Notes under the pieces: generated by a model | Database searches by the model: none | The model's input: only the letters and a program-made list of their open reading frames with translations | What the model was told of the DNA's origin: nothing | Made by a program: the position numbers and the translations under genes | Shown: piece after piece, positions 8,403 to 16,257 of the stretch | Position numbering within the stretch: position 1 is the stretch's first letter | Layout: every line of letters starts with the position of its first letter | Assembly (NCBI GenBank): GCA_045633845.1 | Contig: JAZQZC010000046.1 | Location: 1 to 64,000, forward strand | Direction: 5' to 3' | Source: RGIG4708 sp045633845 | Lineage (GTDB): Bacteria; Bacillota; Clostridia; UMGS1810 | Length of the DNA: 64,000 nucleotides

Positions 8403-9874
8403 ATTTCTACCCGCTTTCTTTTTTTTTCATCGGTGTTTTTTGTCGCATCGAAATTTCGTATATATTCAATCTGTTGTTTTGCTATCTGACGGCTTTTTTC
8501 TTTTGGAATATTATTCAGCTCATTTTCAACAATTTGTGTTCCAAGTTTTTTTGCTTCTTCGCTTGCGTAATCTTCAAGATATTCTGTAAGGGTCATAAGT
8601 GCATTCGGCAGACAGCAGTTGCTTATCTGACCGGTTTTGCAAAGGCTCATAAATCTGTCGCCGGTTCTGCCGAGCCTGTAGCAGGCAGTACAGAATGACG
8701 GAATATGTCCATTTTGCATAAGCCACTGTACAACATCGTCAAGTGACCTCTGGTCTGACACATCAAACTGCTCTGTATCGTGAGGGCGTTCTTTTTCTGC
8801 ATAACCTCCAACCGATGTGCGTGAACCGCCGCTTATCTGTGATACACCAAGGCTAAGCAGCTTGCTTCGAACTGCCTCAGTTTCACGTGTTGAAATAATT
8901 ATACCTGTGTATGGCACTGCAAGACGGATGCATGCAGTAATTTTTGCAAAGGTTTCGTCATCAATACCATTGTCAAAATCGTCGGGGTTTATATCATCGG
9001 CACGTTTGAGCCGTGGCACGCTTATGGTGTGAGGGCCAACACCGAATTTTGCCTCCAAATGCTCTGCGTGCATTAAAAGACCTGCAAATTCATATTTGTA
9101 AAGCTCAAGTCCAAACAAAACACCAAGGCCGACATCGTCTATGCCGCCCTCCATTGCTCTGTCGTGAGCCTCGGTGTGGTAGGCATAATTACTTTTGGGG
9201 CCGGTGGGGTGCAGAGCTTCGTAGCTTTCTTTGTGATATGTTTCCTGAAACAGAATATATGTGCCGATACCTGCTTCTTTGAGCCTACGGTAGTTTTCTA
9301 CCGTAGTTGCCGCAATGTTTACATTTACACGGCGAATGTCACCATTTTTGTGATGCACACTGTAGATTGTGTTTATGCTCTCAAGCACATATTCAAGAGG
9401 ACAGTTTACAGGGTCCTCGCCGGTTTCTATTGCCAGTCGCTTGTGACCCATATCCTGTAGTGCAATAACCTCGCTCTGTATTTCCTCTTGTGTAAGCTTT
9501 TTGCGGGGTATGGTTTTGTTTTTCATATGATACGGGCAGTACACACATCCGTTTACACAGTAGTTAGAAAGGTACAGCGGCGCAAATATAACAATTCTGT
9601 TGCCGTAAAATGCTTTTTTTATTTCCTCGGCAATTTGGTATATCTTTTCAACTTTGTCGGGCAAATCGCATGCCAAAAGCACAGATGCTTCTCTGTGGGT
9701 AAGCCCGCTGCATACCCATCCGTCATCTGTTTTGCGTGGGCGTGCCTTCTCAAGCAATGCGTCAATAAGCTCTGTGTTATGCTTGTTTGCCTCTGCATAT
9801 TCAAGAGTAGCCTTTATTTCTTCATCATTTATAAATTCTTCTGCCTTGGCAGATTTAGGGTCGTAAATAGCCAT
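8399..9874 (-). CDS. hydG: Radical SAM maturase HydG (tyrosine lyase)
   Basis: A 491-residue enzyme that cleaves tyrosine to supply the CO and CN ligands of the H-cluster. The N-terminal radical-SAM motif is CVNGCVYCPYH (CX3CX2C), followed by RKKLTQEEI and the ETGEDP motif. The C-terminal auxiliary cluster motif is CTACYRLGRTGDRFM, preceded by SGGSRTSVGGY. The length and all cluster cysteines fit HydG and not the thiamine enzyme ThiH. It lies 35 bases after hydE and overlaps hydF. Confidence 0.97.
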   Translation of the reverse strand: MAIYDPKSAKAEEFINDEEIKATLEYAEANKHNTELIDALLEKARPRKTDDGWVCSGLTHREASVLLACDLPDKVEKIYQIAEEIKKAFYGNRIVIFAPLYLSNYCVNGCVYCPYHMKNKTIPRKKLTQEEIQSEVIALQDMGHKRLAIETGEDPVNCPLEYVLESINTIYSVHHKNGDIRRVNVNIAATTVENYRRLKEAGIGTYILFQETYHKESYEALHPTGPKSNYAYHTEAHDRAMEGGIDDVGLGVLFGLELYKYEFAGLLMHAEHLEAKFGVGPHTISVPRLKRADDINPDDFDNGIDDETFAKITACIRLAVPYTGIIISTRETEAVRSKLLSLGVSQISGGSRTSVGGYAEKERPHDTEQFDVSDQRSLDDVVQWLMQNGHIPSFCTACYRLGRTGDRFMSLCKTGQISNCCLPNALMTLTEYLEDYASEEAKKLGTQIVENELNNIPKEKSRQIAKQQIEYIRNFDATKNTDEKKRKRVEI

Positions 9875-9909
9875 ACTGTTATGTTCCTTTCTGTATGAAA
9901 TTTAACGAT

Positions 9910-10962
9910 TTAAGATTTTATCACGTCTCCGCGTCCGATTTCAATTTCACACCCGATAGACTTCAATATTTTCTCAAGTTCATTTTTTGATTGTGCCGCT
10001 TCTGCACCATCCGAAAGCTTGTTGTTGTACAACATATATTTTTTTCGTGTTGCCGCAGGAGAGAGATTAGGCATAACTATATTTGCACCTGAGAGTATAC
10101 CTTTTTCTCTGCCAATGGGGTCAAGTGTGCCGAGGGCAGTTGTTGCAGGCAAAAGCATTGTCGGATGTATCAGCCTTATTAAGCTCAGCAGCACACATGT
10201 AAGCTCAACCGAGCCAGCAGGCATATCGGCAAAATCTGTGTCCTTGTGTGGAATAAAAGGGCCTATGCCGCACATATCGGGTTTAAACTGTTGTATAAAT
10301 TCAAGCTCGCTTGCGAGCATTTCATTTGTCTGGTAAGGTGAACCAACCATAAATCCGCATCCAACTTGATATCCAAGCTCACGCAAGCTTTTGAGACATT
10401 CAAGTCTGTTTTGGTGTGAAAGCTCAGGCGGATGCAGCATGATATAGTGCTCGGGCGTTGCAGTTTCGTGGCGCAGCAGATATCTGTCTGCACCGGCATC
10501 CTTCAGCTTGCGGTAGCTCTCTTTGCTGCGTTCACCGAGTGAAAGGGTTACGGCACAATCGGGATATTGCTCCTTTATCTTTGTGAGCAAATCCACAAGC
10601 AAATCATCGGTAAAATACCCATCCTCGCCGCCCTGAAGTACAAACGTCCGAAAGCCCAGCTCGTATCCCTCGCGGCAACATTCAAGTATATCATCGCAGC
10701 TTAGCCTATATCGGTCACAGCTTGTGTTGCTGCGGCGTATACCGCAGTAGTAGCAGTCATTTTTGCAAATGTTGCTTATTTCAATCAGACCACGTATAAA
10801 CACGCTGTTTCCGTAATGTTTTTGTTTTGTCTCTACTGCTTTATCGGCAAGATATTTTGCAGATTGAGCATCATATTCCTTAATTATTGTGAGATATTCA
10901 TTATGTGTAAGGCAATGCTCGATTGCAAGCTTGTCTGCAAGATTATACACATTCCTGTTCAT
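9910..10962 (-). CDS. hydE: Radical SAM maturase HydE
   Basis: A 350-residue radical SAM protein with ISNICKNDCYYCGIRRSN carrying the CX3CX2C cluster motif near residue 62, then LQGGEDGYF and GFMVGSPYQT, as in HydE. HydE works on the Fe(CO)2(CN)cysteine synthon after HydG, contributing to the dithiolate-bridged 2Fe unit. BioB-like proteins are excluded by operon position and length. It overlaps the 3' end of the upstream regulator gene by 20 bases. Confidence 0.95.
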   Translation of the reverse strand: MNRNVYNLADKLAIEHCLTHNEYLTIIKEYDAQSAKYLADKAVETKQKHYGNSVFIRGLIEISNICKNDCYYCGIRRSNTSCDRYRLSCDDILECCREGYELGFRTFVLQGGEDGYFTDDLLVDLLTKIKEQYPDCAVTLSLGERSKESYRKLKDAGADRYLLRHETATPEHYIMLHPPELSHQNRLECLKSLRELGYQVGCGFMVGSPYQTNEMLASELEFIQQFKPDMCGIGPFIPHKDTDFADMPAGSVELTCVLLSLIRLIHPTMLLPATTALGTLDPIGREKGILSGANIVMPNLSPAATRKKYMLYNNKLSDGAEAAQSKNELEKILKSIGCEIEIGRGDVIKS

Positions 10963-11212
10963 TGGATATCACTCCCGAAAATGCGGTTTTTGCACTAACA
11001 CCTGGCAATTTGCCTATTTTACCTGCAAGTGTGGAAATTTTGTCCTGAGGAGCATCAATTGCAATGCTTATAATGTTAATATTCTTTTGACGGTAGGGTA
11101 CACCCATCCGTCCTATAATATATTTGCCATATTCGTGAAGTATATTGTTGAGCTTTTGGGCAGAGTCGCTCTGTTCAACGATAATGCTTATTACTGCTAC
11201 TCGTGTTTCCAT
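10943..11212 (-). CDS. TM1266-type iron-only hydrogenase system regulator
   Basis: An 89-residue ACT-like protein: ETRVAVISIIVEQSD at the N-terminus, then a GRMGVPY stretch and NIISIAIDAP. This matches the small TM1266 family consistently found beside hydE/F/G and thought, by association, to be a regulator of the hydrogenase system. It is the first gene of the maturation operon. AGGAG lies 9 bases before the ATG, just downstream of a riboswitch-like leader with its own terminator. Confidence 0.88.
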   Translation of the reverse strand: METRVAVISIIVEQSDSAQKLNNILHEYGKYIIGRMGVPYRQKNINIISIAIDAPQDKISTLAGKIGKLPGVSAKTAFSGVISNEQECV

Positions 11213-11229
11213 ATAAATTCTCCTATAAC

Positions 11230-11262
11230 AAAAAATGTGCCTTAATCCTGAGACAAAGGCAC
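11230..11262 (-). terminator. Leader terminator of the hydrogenase maturation operon
   Basis: On the minus strand GTGCCTT (11262-11256) pairs with AAGGCAC (11243-11237) and is followed by a run of six T (11235-11230). It lies between the promoter at 11347-11375 and the first gene, so it must be read through for expression. Its arms overlap the 3' arm of the larger leader stem, so the two structures compete. Confidence 0.8.
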
Positions 11263-11340
11263 GTCAAACATATAAATATACCAAACTTAAAACATATTTG
11301 TCGCAGCCTTTCACGCAGAAAATCTTTGTGTCAGGATTAC
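11243..11340 (-). ncRNA. Riboswitch-like structured 5' leader of the TM1266-hydE-hydG-hydF operon
   Basis: Transcription from the promoter at 11347-11375 should begin close to 11340. The first bases, TAATCCTGACACAAAG (11339-11324), pair with CTTTGTCTCAGGATTA (11258-11243) in a 16-bp stem with one mismatch, enclosing about 65 bases including CTGCGTGAAAGGCTGCGAC. The 3' arm overlaps both arms of the downstream terminator, the usual layout of a transcription-control riboswitch or other attenuator. It has no T-box sequence and does not match any riboswitch consensus I recall. The ligand is unknown, and calling it a riboswitch is inference. Confidence 0.6.
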
Positions 11341-11346
11341 AACCTT

Positions 11347-11375
11347 ATTTTACAATTTTTATATCTAATTGTCAA
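11347..11375 (-). promoter_or_regulatory. Sigma-A-type promoter of the hydrogenase maturation operon
   Basis: Minus-strand TTGACA (11375-11370), a 17-base spacer and TAAAAT (11352-11347). The predicted start falls one or two bases before the large leader stem. Confidence 0.8.
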
Positions 11376-11417
11376 CCGGAATCTGTGTGCTAAATATGCA
11401 TTTTAGTGAATTTGGCA

Positions 11418-11446
11418 TTGTTATTTCCCCTTTGGTGTGATATAAT
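11418..11446 (+). promoter_or_regulatory. Sigma-A-type promoter for the DUF2500-like gene
   Basis: TTGTTA (11418-11423), a 17-base spacer and TATAAT (11441-11446), with a TGTGA extended -10. The nearest downstream gene starts about 100 bases later. Divergent from the hydrogenase maturation promoter. Confidence 0.7.
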
Positions 11447-11550
11447 TAACATAAATAGTGGTAGTAGAGAAAGAGTAAATAGTATCGATTATATTTACTA
11501 CGAATTATAACGGGTATTTTGTTGAATATTGTCTAAAAAGGAGTGATATA

Positions 11551-11859
11551 ATGGATAACGTAATTAATATATTTGCAATTGTTTTATTTTTATTATGTTG
11601 GTTTCTAACTATAAAAAAACTGATTTGCAACAAGGTTGCTCCTGTTAATACCGTTAAAGCAGAAGTTGTTGATAAGTATAAGTCTAATATAGTTTCCAAG
11701 TATCCAGGAACATTTAAGAGAGAACGATACATAGTTGTGTTTAAAACCAAGCATAAAAAGCTTTCATTTGACGTTTCGGAATTTACGTATAGTAGTTATA
11801 AAATTAAGGAAAAAGGAACTTTGAAATACAAAGGTATAAAAATCATAAGTTTTCAATAA
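11551..11859 (+). CDS. DUF2500-like membrane-anchored protein
   Basis: A 102-residue protein with one N-terminal membrane segment (about residues 5-24, NIFAIVLFLLCWFLTI), followed by a soluble domain with AEVVDKYKS, a central YIVVFKTKHKKLSFDVSE strand pair and the ending GTLKYKGIKIISF. This pattern matches the DUF2500 family of small membrane proteins of unknown function. AAGGAG sits 8 bases before the ATG. The 3' flank contains only the right end of the 188-bp element, so it may be a cassette that lost its intact repeat. Confidence 0.75.
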   Translation: MDNVINIFAIVLFLLCWFLTIKKLICNKVAPVNTVKAEVVDKYKSNIVSKYPGTFKRERYIVVFKTKHKKLSFDVSEFTYSSYKIKEKGTLKYKGIKIISFQ

Positions 11860-11870
11860 TTTTTTGGCCT

Positions 11871-11900
11871 GACTTGACACAAGTAAGAATTGTGTCGAAG
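11871..11900 (+). repeat. Solo right end of the 188-bp structured element
   Basis: GACTTGACACAAGTAAGAAT followed by TGTGTCGAAG matches the right terminus and flank of the full elements at 13.6, 14.8, 15.9 and 32.1 kb. It contains its own small dyad, CTTGACAC against GTGTCGAAG. I find no left end or internal hairpins nearby. Confidence 0.65.
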
Positions 11901-11986
11901 TTTATTGAATAATGATAGAAAAGACCGTTTTATAGTACACTCATTTTGATATGATATAAGAAAAATAATATAAAGGATGTGTTTTT

Positions 11987-13267
11987 ATGGGATTATTTGG
12001 ACCTTCAAAAAAGGAAAAAGCATTACAAGCAGAAGTGGAAAGATTAAGTAGCTTGATGTTACCTGAACATAGGGAAATTGACACTCTTAATAAGCAAATT
12101 GAGGCATTAAAAAGCGAAATAACGGATTTAGAAAAGACAATCAATGTAGATCAAAAAAAGATAGCTGATTTAAAAGCCAATATCAATACCTTAAATCAAG
12201 AAATATTAGATAAGAAGAAGCAAATATCAATTTTTGAAATTGACATAGATGCTCAAGAATATGGTTTATATAAACCAACTTTTGAATTTGCAAATTCTGA
12301 TTTGTATAAAGATAGACTTAAGGAACTTCGTGATAAACAAAAAGATTTAATCAAAAATGATTCGGCAGCATATGGAAGCACAAGCTGGACAGTGAATGGT
12401 AGTCAAGCTCAAGGGCGTGCAATGGTTAGAGATAATAAAAAATTGTTGCTTCGTGCTTTTAATGTTGAGTGCGATGACATCGTTGCAAATGTTAAGGTGT
12501 CAAATCTTGATAAGTCTATAGAAAGAATCAACAAGATAAGTGAACAGATTTCTAAACTAGGAAAGACAATGTCTATTTCTATAACTCCTGGATATATAAA
12601 ATTGAAAATTGAAGAAGTAAAGTTGGCTCTTGATTTTCAGCAAAAGAAACAGGAAGAAAAAGAATTGCTAAAAGAATTAAGAGCGCAAGAAAGAGAAGAA
12701 GCCAAAGTATTAAAAGAAATTGAGGAAGAAAGAAAACGTTTAAAGAAAGAACAAACACATTATCAAAACGCTTTAGATAAGATTTTGAGTCAAATTGAAA
12801 AAAATGGCGAGACAGATGATTTGCTTGAGAAAAAAGCTCAATTAGAAGCACAAATCAATGACACGGCGTCTGCAATAGAAAATGTTGATTATCGTGAAGC
12901 GAACAGAAAAGCAGGATATGTATATATAATAAGCAATATTGGTGCTTTTGGTGAAAATGTTTATAAAATAGGAATGACCAGAAGATTGGATCCCCAGGAA
13001 AGAGTTGATGAGCTTGGAGACGCTTCCGTTCCATTTAATTTCGATGTTCATGCATTAATTTTCACAGATGACGCACCTGGCTTGGAAACTGCTTTACATA
13101 ATGCTTTTGAATCAAAAAAATTAAATAAAATTAATGCTCGGCGTGAATTTTTTGCCGTTTCTCTTGATGAAATCAAAGCAGAAGTCAGAAAGAATTTTGA
13201 TAAAACGGTTGAGTGGATAGATGTTCCCGAAGCTGAACAATATAGACAATCTTTATTAATTAAGTAG
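11987..13267 (+). CDS. DUF4041-like coiled-coil protein with C-terminal GIY-YIG (T5orf172/MUG113-type) domain
   Basis: A 426-residue protein. The N-terminus MGLFGPSKKEKAL leads into a coiled coil (about 8-85), followed by a DUF4041-like globular part with SKSIER-type helices and a second Glu/Lys-rich coiled coil (about 215-300). The C-terminal domain begins GYVYIISNIGAFGENVYKIG (about 308) and continues with MTRRLDPQERV, LETALHNAF and NARREFF, the conserved pattern of the MUG113/T5orf172 branch of GIY-YIG nucleases. Such proteins are common in prophages and mobile DNA, and their role is unproven. AAAGGATG precedes the ATG. It begins the repeat-separated accessory block. Confidence 0.85.
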   Translation: MGLFGPSKKEKALQAEVERLSSLMLPEHREIDTLNKQIEALKSEITDLEKTINVDQKKIADLKANINTLNQEILDKKKQISIFEIDIDAQEYGLYKPTFEFANSDLYKDRLKELRDKQKDLIKNDSAAYGSTSWTVNGSQAQGRAMVRDNKKLLLRAFNVECDDIVANVKVSNLDKSIERINKISEQISKLGKTMSISITPGYIKLKIEEVKLALDFQQKKQEEKELLKELRAQEREEAKVLKEIEEERKRLKKEQTHYQNALDKILSQIEKNGETDDLLEKKAQLEAQINDTASAIENVDYREANRKAGYVYIISNIGAFGENVYKIGMTRRLDPQERVDELGDASVPFNFDVHALIFTDDAPGLETALHNAFESKKLNKINARREFFAVSLDEIKAEVRKNFDKTVEWIDVPEAEQYRQSLLIK

Positions 13268-13302
13268 TAGTATTAGTTGTTATATAATAGGAGGAAAGAA
13301 AT

Positions 13303-13545
13303 ATGTTTTTAAGTTTTTCAAAAACAATAGCGAAATTCGGTGGTTTTCGTATAGGAATAGGTACAAGAGTTAGTAAGAAAAATGCAGGCTATGCATTAGT
13401 ATTCCTTTTGTTTTACTATATGTTCTTGATGTGTTGGTATATGATGATTGGATGCTTGTGGCTTATTTATGCAATGTGTTATGGAATTTATTGGTGTATA
13501 AAGAAATTGGTATTAACTTTAAAATCAAAAAATGAAATACAATAG
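13303..13545 (+). CDS. Small hydrophobic membrane protein
   Basis: An 80-residue protein with GGFRIGIGTRVSKK near the N-terminus and two predicted membrane segments (about 28-45 and 47-65, very rich in Tyr, Met, Trp and Cys), ending with a Lys-rich tail. AGGAGG lies 9 bases before the ATG. It follows the GIY-YIG gene by 35 bases, probably in the same transcript, and is directly followed by the first full 188-bp element. I do not recognise the family; the N-terminal motif recalls DUF4236-type proteins only weakly. Confidence 0.6.
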   Translation: MFLSFSKTIAKFGGFRIGIGTRVSKKNAGYALVFLLFYYMFLMCWYMMIGCLWLIYAMCYGIYWCIKKLVLTLKSKNEIQ

Positions 13546-13557
13546 TTCATTACATTT

Positions 13558-13745
13558 ACTTGTATCAAGTCCATACAATTTAAAAGATTAGTTTGCCGAT
13601 TTTGATATTTACATATACTATCGGATGCGAGAAAATCCAGTATTCTCGCGGGTTCTAAAGAAATTTGTTCGGAAAAAATCCAGTGAAAAATTAAGGAAAA
13701 AATAGTAGGTCCTATTATTCACTGTTCTCCAGTCTTGACACGAGT
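13558..13745. repeat. 188-bp structured intergenic element, copy A
   Basis: Bounded by ACTTGTATCAAGTC on the left and GTCTTGACACGAGT on the right (imperfect inverted repeats). Inside are CCGAT/ATCGG, GCGAGAA/TTCTCGC with loop aatccagta, and CAGTGAA/TTCACTG enclosing the conserved block AATAGTAGGTCCTATT. It occupies nearly all of the gap between the small membrane protein and the next gene. Copies B, C and D share the order and spacing of all parts. It could be a mobile MITE-like unit or a transcribed structured RNA. Confidence 0.85.
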
Positions 13746-13809
13746 CGAATTTTGTCGATTGATGGCGAAAAACAACATAAAAATAATATTTTAAATGGAG
13801 GAAAGAAAA

Positions 13810-14736
13810 ATGAAATGTAAGAGAGTAGTAAGTTTGTTTTTAACTTTAATTATGGTAATAGGTATGTTTGCTATACCTGTTAAGGCTGACAACGATATTA
13901 AAGTTTTACTTGATGGACAGGAACTGAATTTTGATGTTCCACCACAGCTGATTAATAGCAGAACAATGGTTCCCATGCGCAAAATATTTGAAGCTATGGG
14001 CGCAACTGTAGATTGGAATGGAAATACCCAAACAGTAACTGCAATTAAAAATGATATTACTGTAATAATGCAAATTGATAATACAGTAATAAAAGTAAAT
14101 GGTGAAAATATCACTTTGGATGTTCCACCGCAATTAGTAGATAGTAGAACTCTTGTGCCTGCTCGTGCTGTTGCTGAAAGCTTAAAGGCAAAAGTTGATT
14201 GGGATGGTGCAACAAGTACTGTGATAATTTCGACATATAATTCAGTTAATGCATATAATTATCTTAAATCATGGTTACTTGAAAATGGCGAAGCAAATGG
14301 GTCAAGAATAGGAGTTTCTACAACTTTTAGAGAGTTGCAAATTGGTGACTTCGATGGGTATTTTGATATTAAATACGAGGCTAATTCAAACAGTATATAT
14401 TTCTCAATATGGTCACAAATTTCTGAGACAGAAGCTCGTTCAGCTCTTATAGTTTTAAAGGATGAACCAAATCATAAATATACTTATGTAACAAACGAAA
14501 ACACAAAGGCTGGTGAGATGACACATAAAATAGGCGGAACTATTAATGCTCCATATTATATGCTCAAAGGTCCTTTGGCATACGAAGGATATGAAGGCCC
14601 TAAAATTCATGAATCTGAATTTGCTGAAATTAGTCGAGCTATGATTGAAATTGCGGTAACTTGTTTTGGTAACTTTTTAATATTGCAAGTTCCAGAATTA
14701 GATATTAGTGATTTTGGTTTCAATTGTTTCGAATGA
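13810..14736 (+). CDS. Secreted protein with copper-amine-oxidase-N-like (stalk) domain
   Basis: The start is the ATG at 13810, 8 bases after GGAGG; the upstream ATG at 13795 lies before the ribosome site. The 308-residue product has a signal peptide (VVSLFLTLIMVIGMFAIPVKA). A duplicated stalk repeat follows: IKVLLDGQELNFDVPPQLI with RTMVPMRKIFEAMGATVDW, then VNGENITLDVPPQLVDSRTL with VPARAVAESLKAKVDWDG. This domain is common at the N-termini of clostridial exported proteins and does not imply oxidase activity. The remaining ~180 residues match no family I recognise. It is a single gene between elements A and B. Confidence 0.8.
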   Translation: MKCKRVVSLFLTLIMVIGMFAIPVKADNDIKVLLDGQELNFDVPPQLINSRTMVPMRKIFEAMGATVDWNGNTQTVTAIKNDITVIMQIDNTVIKVNGENITLDVPPQLVDSRTLVPARAVAESLKAKVDWDGATSTVIISTYNSVNAYNYLKSWLLENGEANGSRIGVSTTFRELQIGDFDGYFDIKYEANSNSIYFSIWSQISETEARSALIVLKDEPNHKYTYVTNENTKAGEMTHKIGGTINAPYYMLKGPLAYEGYEGPKIHESEFAEISRAMIEIAVTCFGNFLILQVPELDISDFGFNCFE

Positions 14737-14771
14737 GTTGCAGAACAAATGGTGTGTTTACCCTGTGATTT

Positions 14772-14959
14772 ACTCGTGTCAAGTCTATAAATTTAAAACA
14801 TTAGTTTGCCGATTTATAATATTTACATATATCATCGGGAGCGAGAAAGTCCAGTATTCTCGCGGGTTCTAAGGAAAAGTGTTAAGGGATAAATGGTTGA
14901 AAAAATAGGGGAAAGTTAGTAGGTCCTAATATTCACTGTTCACCTGTCTTGACAAAAGT
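14772..14959. repeat. 188-bp structured intergenic element, copy B
   Basis: Left end ACTCGTGTCAAGTC, right end GTCTTGACAAAAGT. It keeps CCGAT/ATCGG and GCGAGAA/TTCTCGC and the block TAGTAGGTCCTA, but the CAGTGAA arm has mutated to a TGGTTGAA-like sequence, so this is the most diverged copy. Same length as copy A. Confidence 0.82.
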
Positions 14960-15005
14960 CGAATTATGTCAAATGATGGTGAAATTTATAAAAAGGAGGG
15001 ATTTT

Positions 15006-15863
15006 GTGAATACTATATTATTTCCAGCGAGTTACTTTGATTTTAAAAAAGTAGATGAGCAATTACAAGAAGAATATAATGCTGCTGTTGAAAGTGGAAT
15101 GTTTGATGTCATATTTTTTGATTATGACAAATTTATCGGAGAAGGAATTTTGAAAATTTCAAATAAGCCTAATGAGACAACATCAACAACTTATCGTGGT
15201 TGGATGATGAAGCCGAGTGAGTACGAAAAGTTTTACAATGAATTATTGAATCACAACATTAAACTTATTACTTCTCCTGAAACTTATAAAAATTTTCATA
15301 TTTTCCCTAACATATACCCAAGTTTTAAAGAAGATACTGCGAAAACTCTTATATACAATTCAGGTACAGAACCAAACTTTGATGAAATAATTTCAACAAT
15401 GGATAAATTTATGATAAAAGATTTTGTGAAATCCGTAAAAGGAACGGATTTTCCTAAATTCTTTGAATCATCAATTTCAAAAGAAGAGTTTGATAATTGG
15501 ATGAAGGTGTTTTATAAGTATCGTGGTGAATTGTTTACCGGTGGAATTTGCGTTAAAGAATTTCTTGATTTAAAAAAATATGACGATAGGGTAAATGAAT
15601 TTAGAGTATTCTATATAAATAATAGACCTGCAACAATTAGCCGAAACTCTGGACAACCACATTATGCGACAACTCCTCCAAAGGCTCTAATTGAAAAATA
15701 TAGTAATTTAAGTAGCTTGTTCTACACGATTGATTATGCAGAACTTGAAGATGGAACATGGAAGGTAATAGAGGCAGGAGATGGTGGCGTTTCAGGATTG
15801 TCAGAAGGGCAAGATTATAATACTTTCTTTAGAGCATTATTTCAACACATAAATTACATATGA
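15006..15863 (+). CDS. ATP-grasp domain protein (DUF4343-like)
   Basis: The start is taken as GTG at 15006, 6 bases after AAGGAGGG; an open frame continues upstream to 14949 but that stretch is the end of repeat element B. The 285-residue product shows GWMMKPSEYEKFY, FMIKDFVKSVKG (lysine-containing nucleotide-binding strand), the acidic strand VKEFLDL, FRVFYINNRPATISRN and the C-terminal metal/ATP motif KVIEAGDGGVSGLSEGQD. This is the pattern of DUF4343-type ATP-grasp ligases of unknown substrate, often in phage or accessory DNA. It is a single gene between elements B and C. Confidence 0.78.
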   Translation: MNTILFPASYFDFKKVDEQLQEEYNAAVESGMFDVIFFDYDKFIGEGILKISNKPNETTSTTYRGWMMKPSEYEKFYNELLNHNIKLITSPETYKNFHIFPNIYPSFKEDTAKTLIYNSGTEPNFDEIISTMDKFMIKDFVKSVKGTDFPKFFESSISKEEFDNWMKVFYKYRGELFTGGICVKEFLDLKKYDDRVNEFRVFYINNRPATISRNSGQPHYATTPPKALIEKYSNLSSLFYTIDYAELEDGTWKVIEAGDGGVSGLSEGQDYNTFFRALFQHINYI

Positions 15864-15877
15864 TTCAGTTGCAGTTT

Positions 15878-16067
15878 ACTTGTGTCAAGTCTATACAATT
15901 TAAAAGATTAGTTTGCCGATTTTAAATATTTACATATGCTATCGGGAGCGAGAAAATCCAGTATTCTTGCGGGTTCTAAAGAATTTTGTTCAGAAAAAAG
16001 CAGTGAAAAATATATAGGAAAAATAGTAGGTCCTATTATTCACTGTTCGCCTGACTTGACACGAGTA
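15878..16067. repeat. 188-bp structured intergenic element, copy C
   Basis: Left end TTACTTGTGTCAAGTC and right end GACTTGACACGAGTAA are inverted repeats with one mismatch. CCGAT/ATCGG is kept, and the second stem reads GCGAGAA/TTCTTGC, where the single change gives a G-U pair. CAGTGAA/TTCACTG and AATAGTAGGTCCTATT are intact. Confidence 0.85.
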
Positions 16068-16257
16068 AGAATTATGTTGAGTGGTGCTGAAAAAGAAATT
16101 TTCAAGTCGAAAAAAATACAGAATTCGGTCGAAATCTGTAAAAAAGGGAAGAAGTTTGCGAAATTTTGTTGTAGCAAAAATATCGTGAAATAAAACAATA
16201 TTTCTCTGCCGGAAGATGAATGGTTTTTAAGTTTAGTAAGAAAGTAAGGTGGAAACA
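16068..16257. other. Intergenic stretch before the two-component operon
   Basis: Contains a 39-codon open frame (ATG 16074 to TAA 16193) for a Lys-rich peptide, but no ribosome site precedes it and it begins in the repeat flank, so I do not call it a gene. AAGGTGG at 16246-16252 is the ribosome site of the regulator. No agrB- or agrD-like gene is visible here. Confidence 0.4.

Noticed and set aside
11243..11262. CTGAGA on the plus strand, recalling a TPP riboswitch thi-box
   Set aside because: No other TPP consensus elements, and the controlled genes lie on the other strand.
13558..16067. Classical integron attC sites
   Set aside because: No GTTRRRY/RYYYAAC core sites and no integron integrase in view; only the one-gene, one-repeat layout resembles an integron.
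13558..16067. CRISPR array
   Set aside because: The repeats are ~188 bp, about 1.2 kb apart, and the intervening DNA is coding.
15936..16193. An 85-codon open frame spanning element C
   Set aside because: It runs through the conserved hairpins of the repeat, starts in the element and is not conserved in the frame of copies A, B and D.
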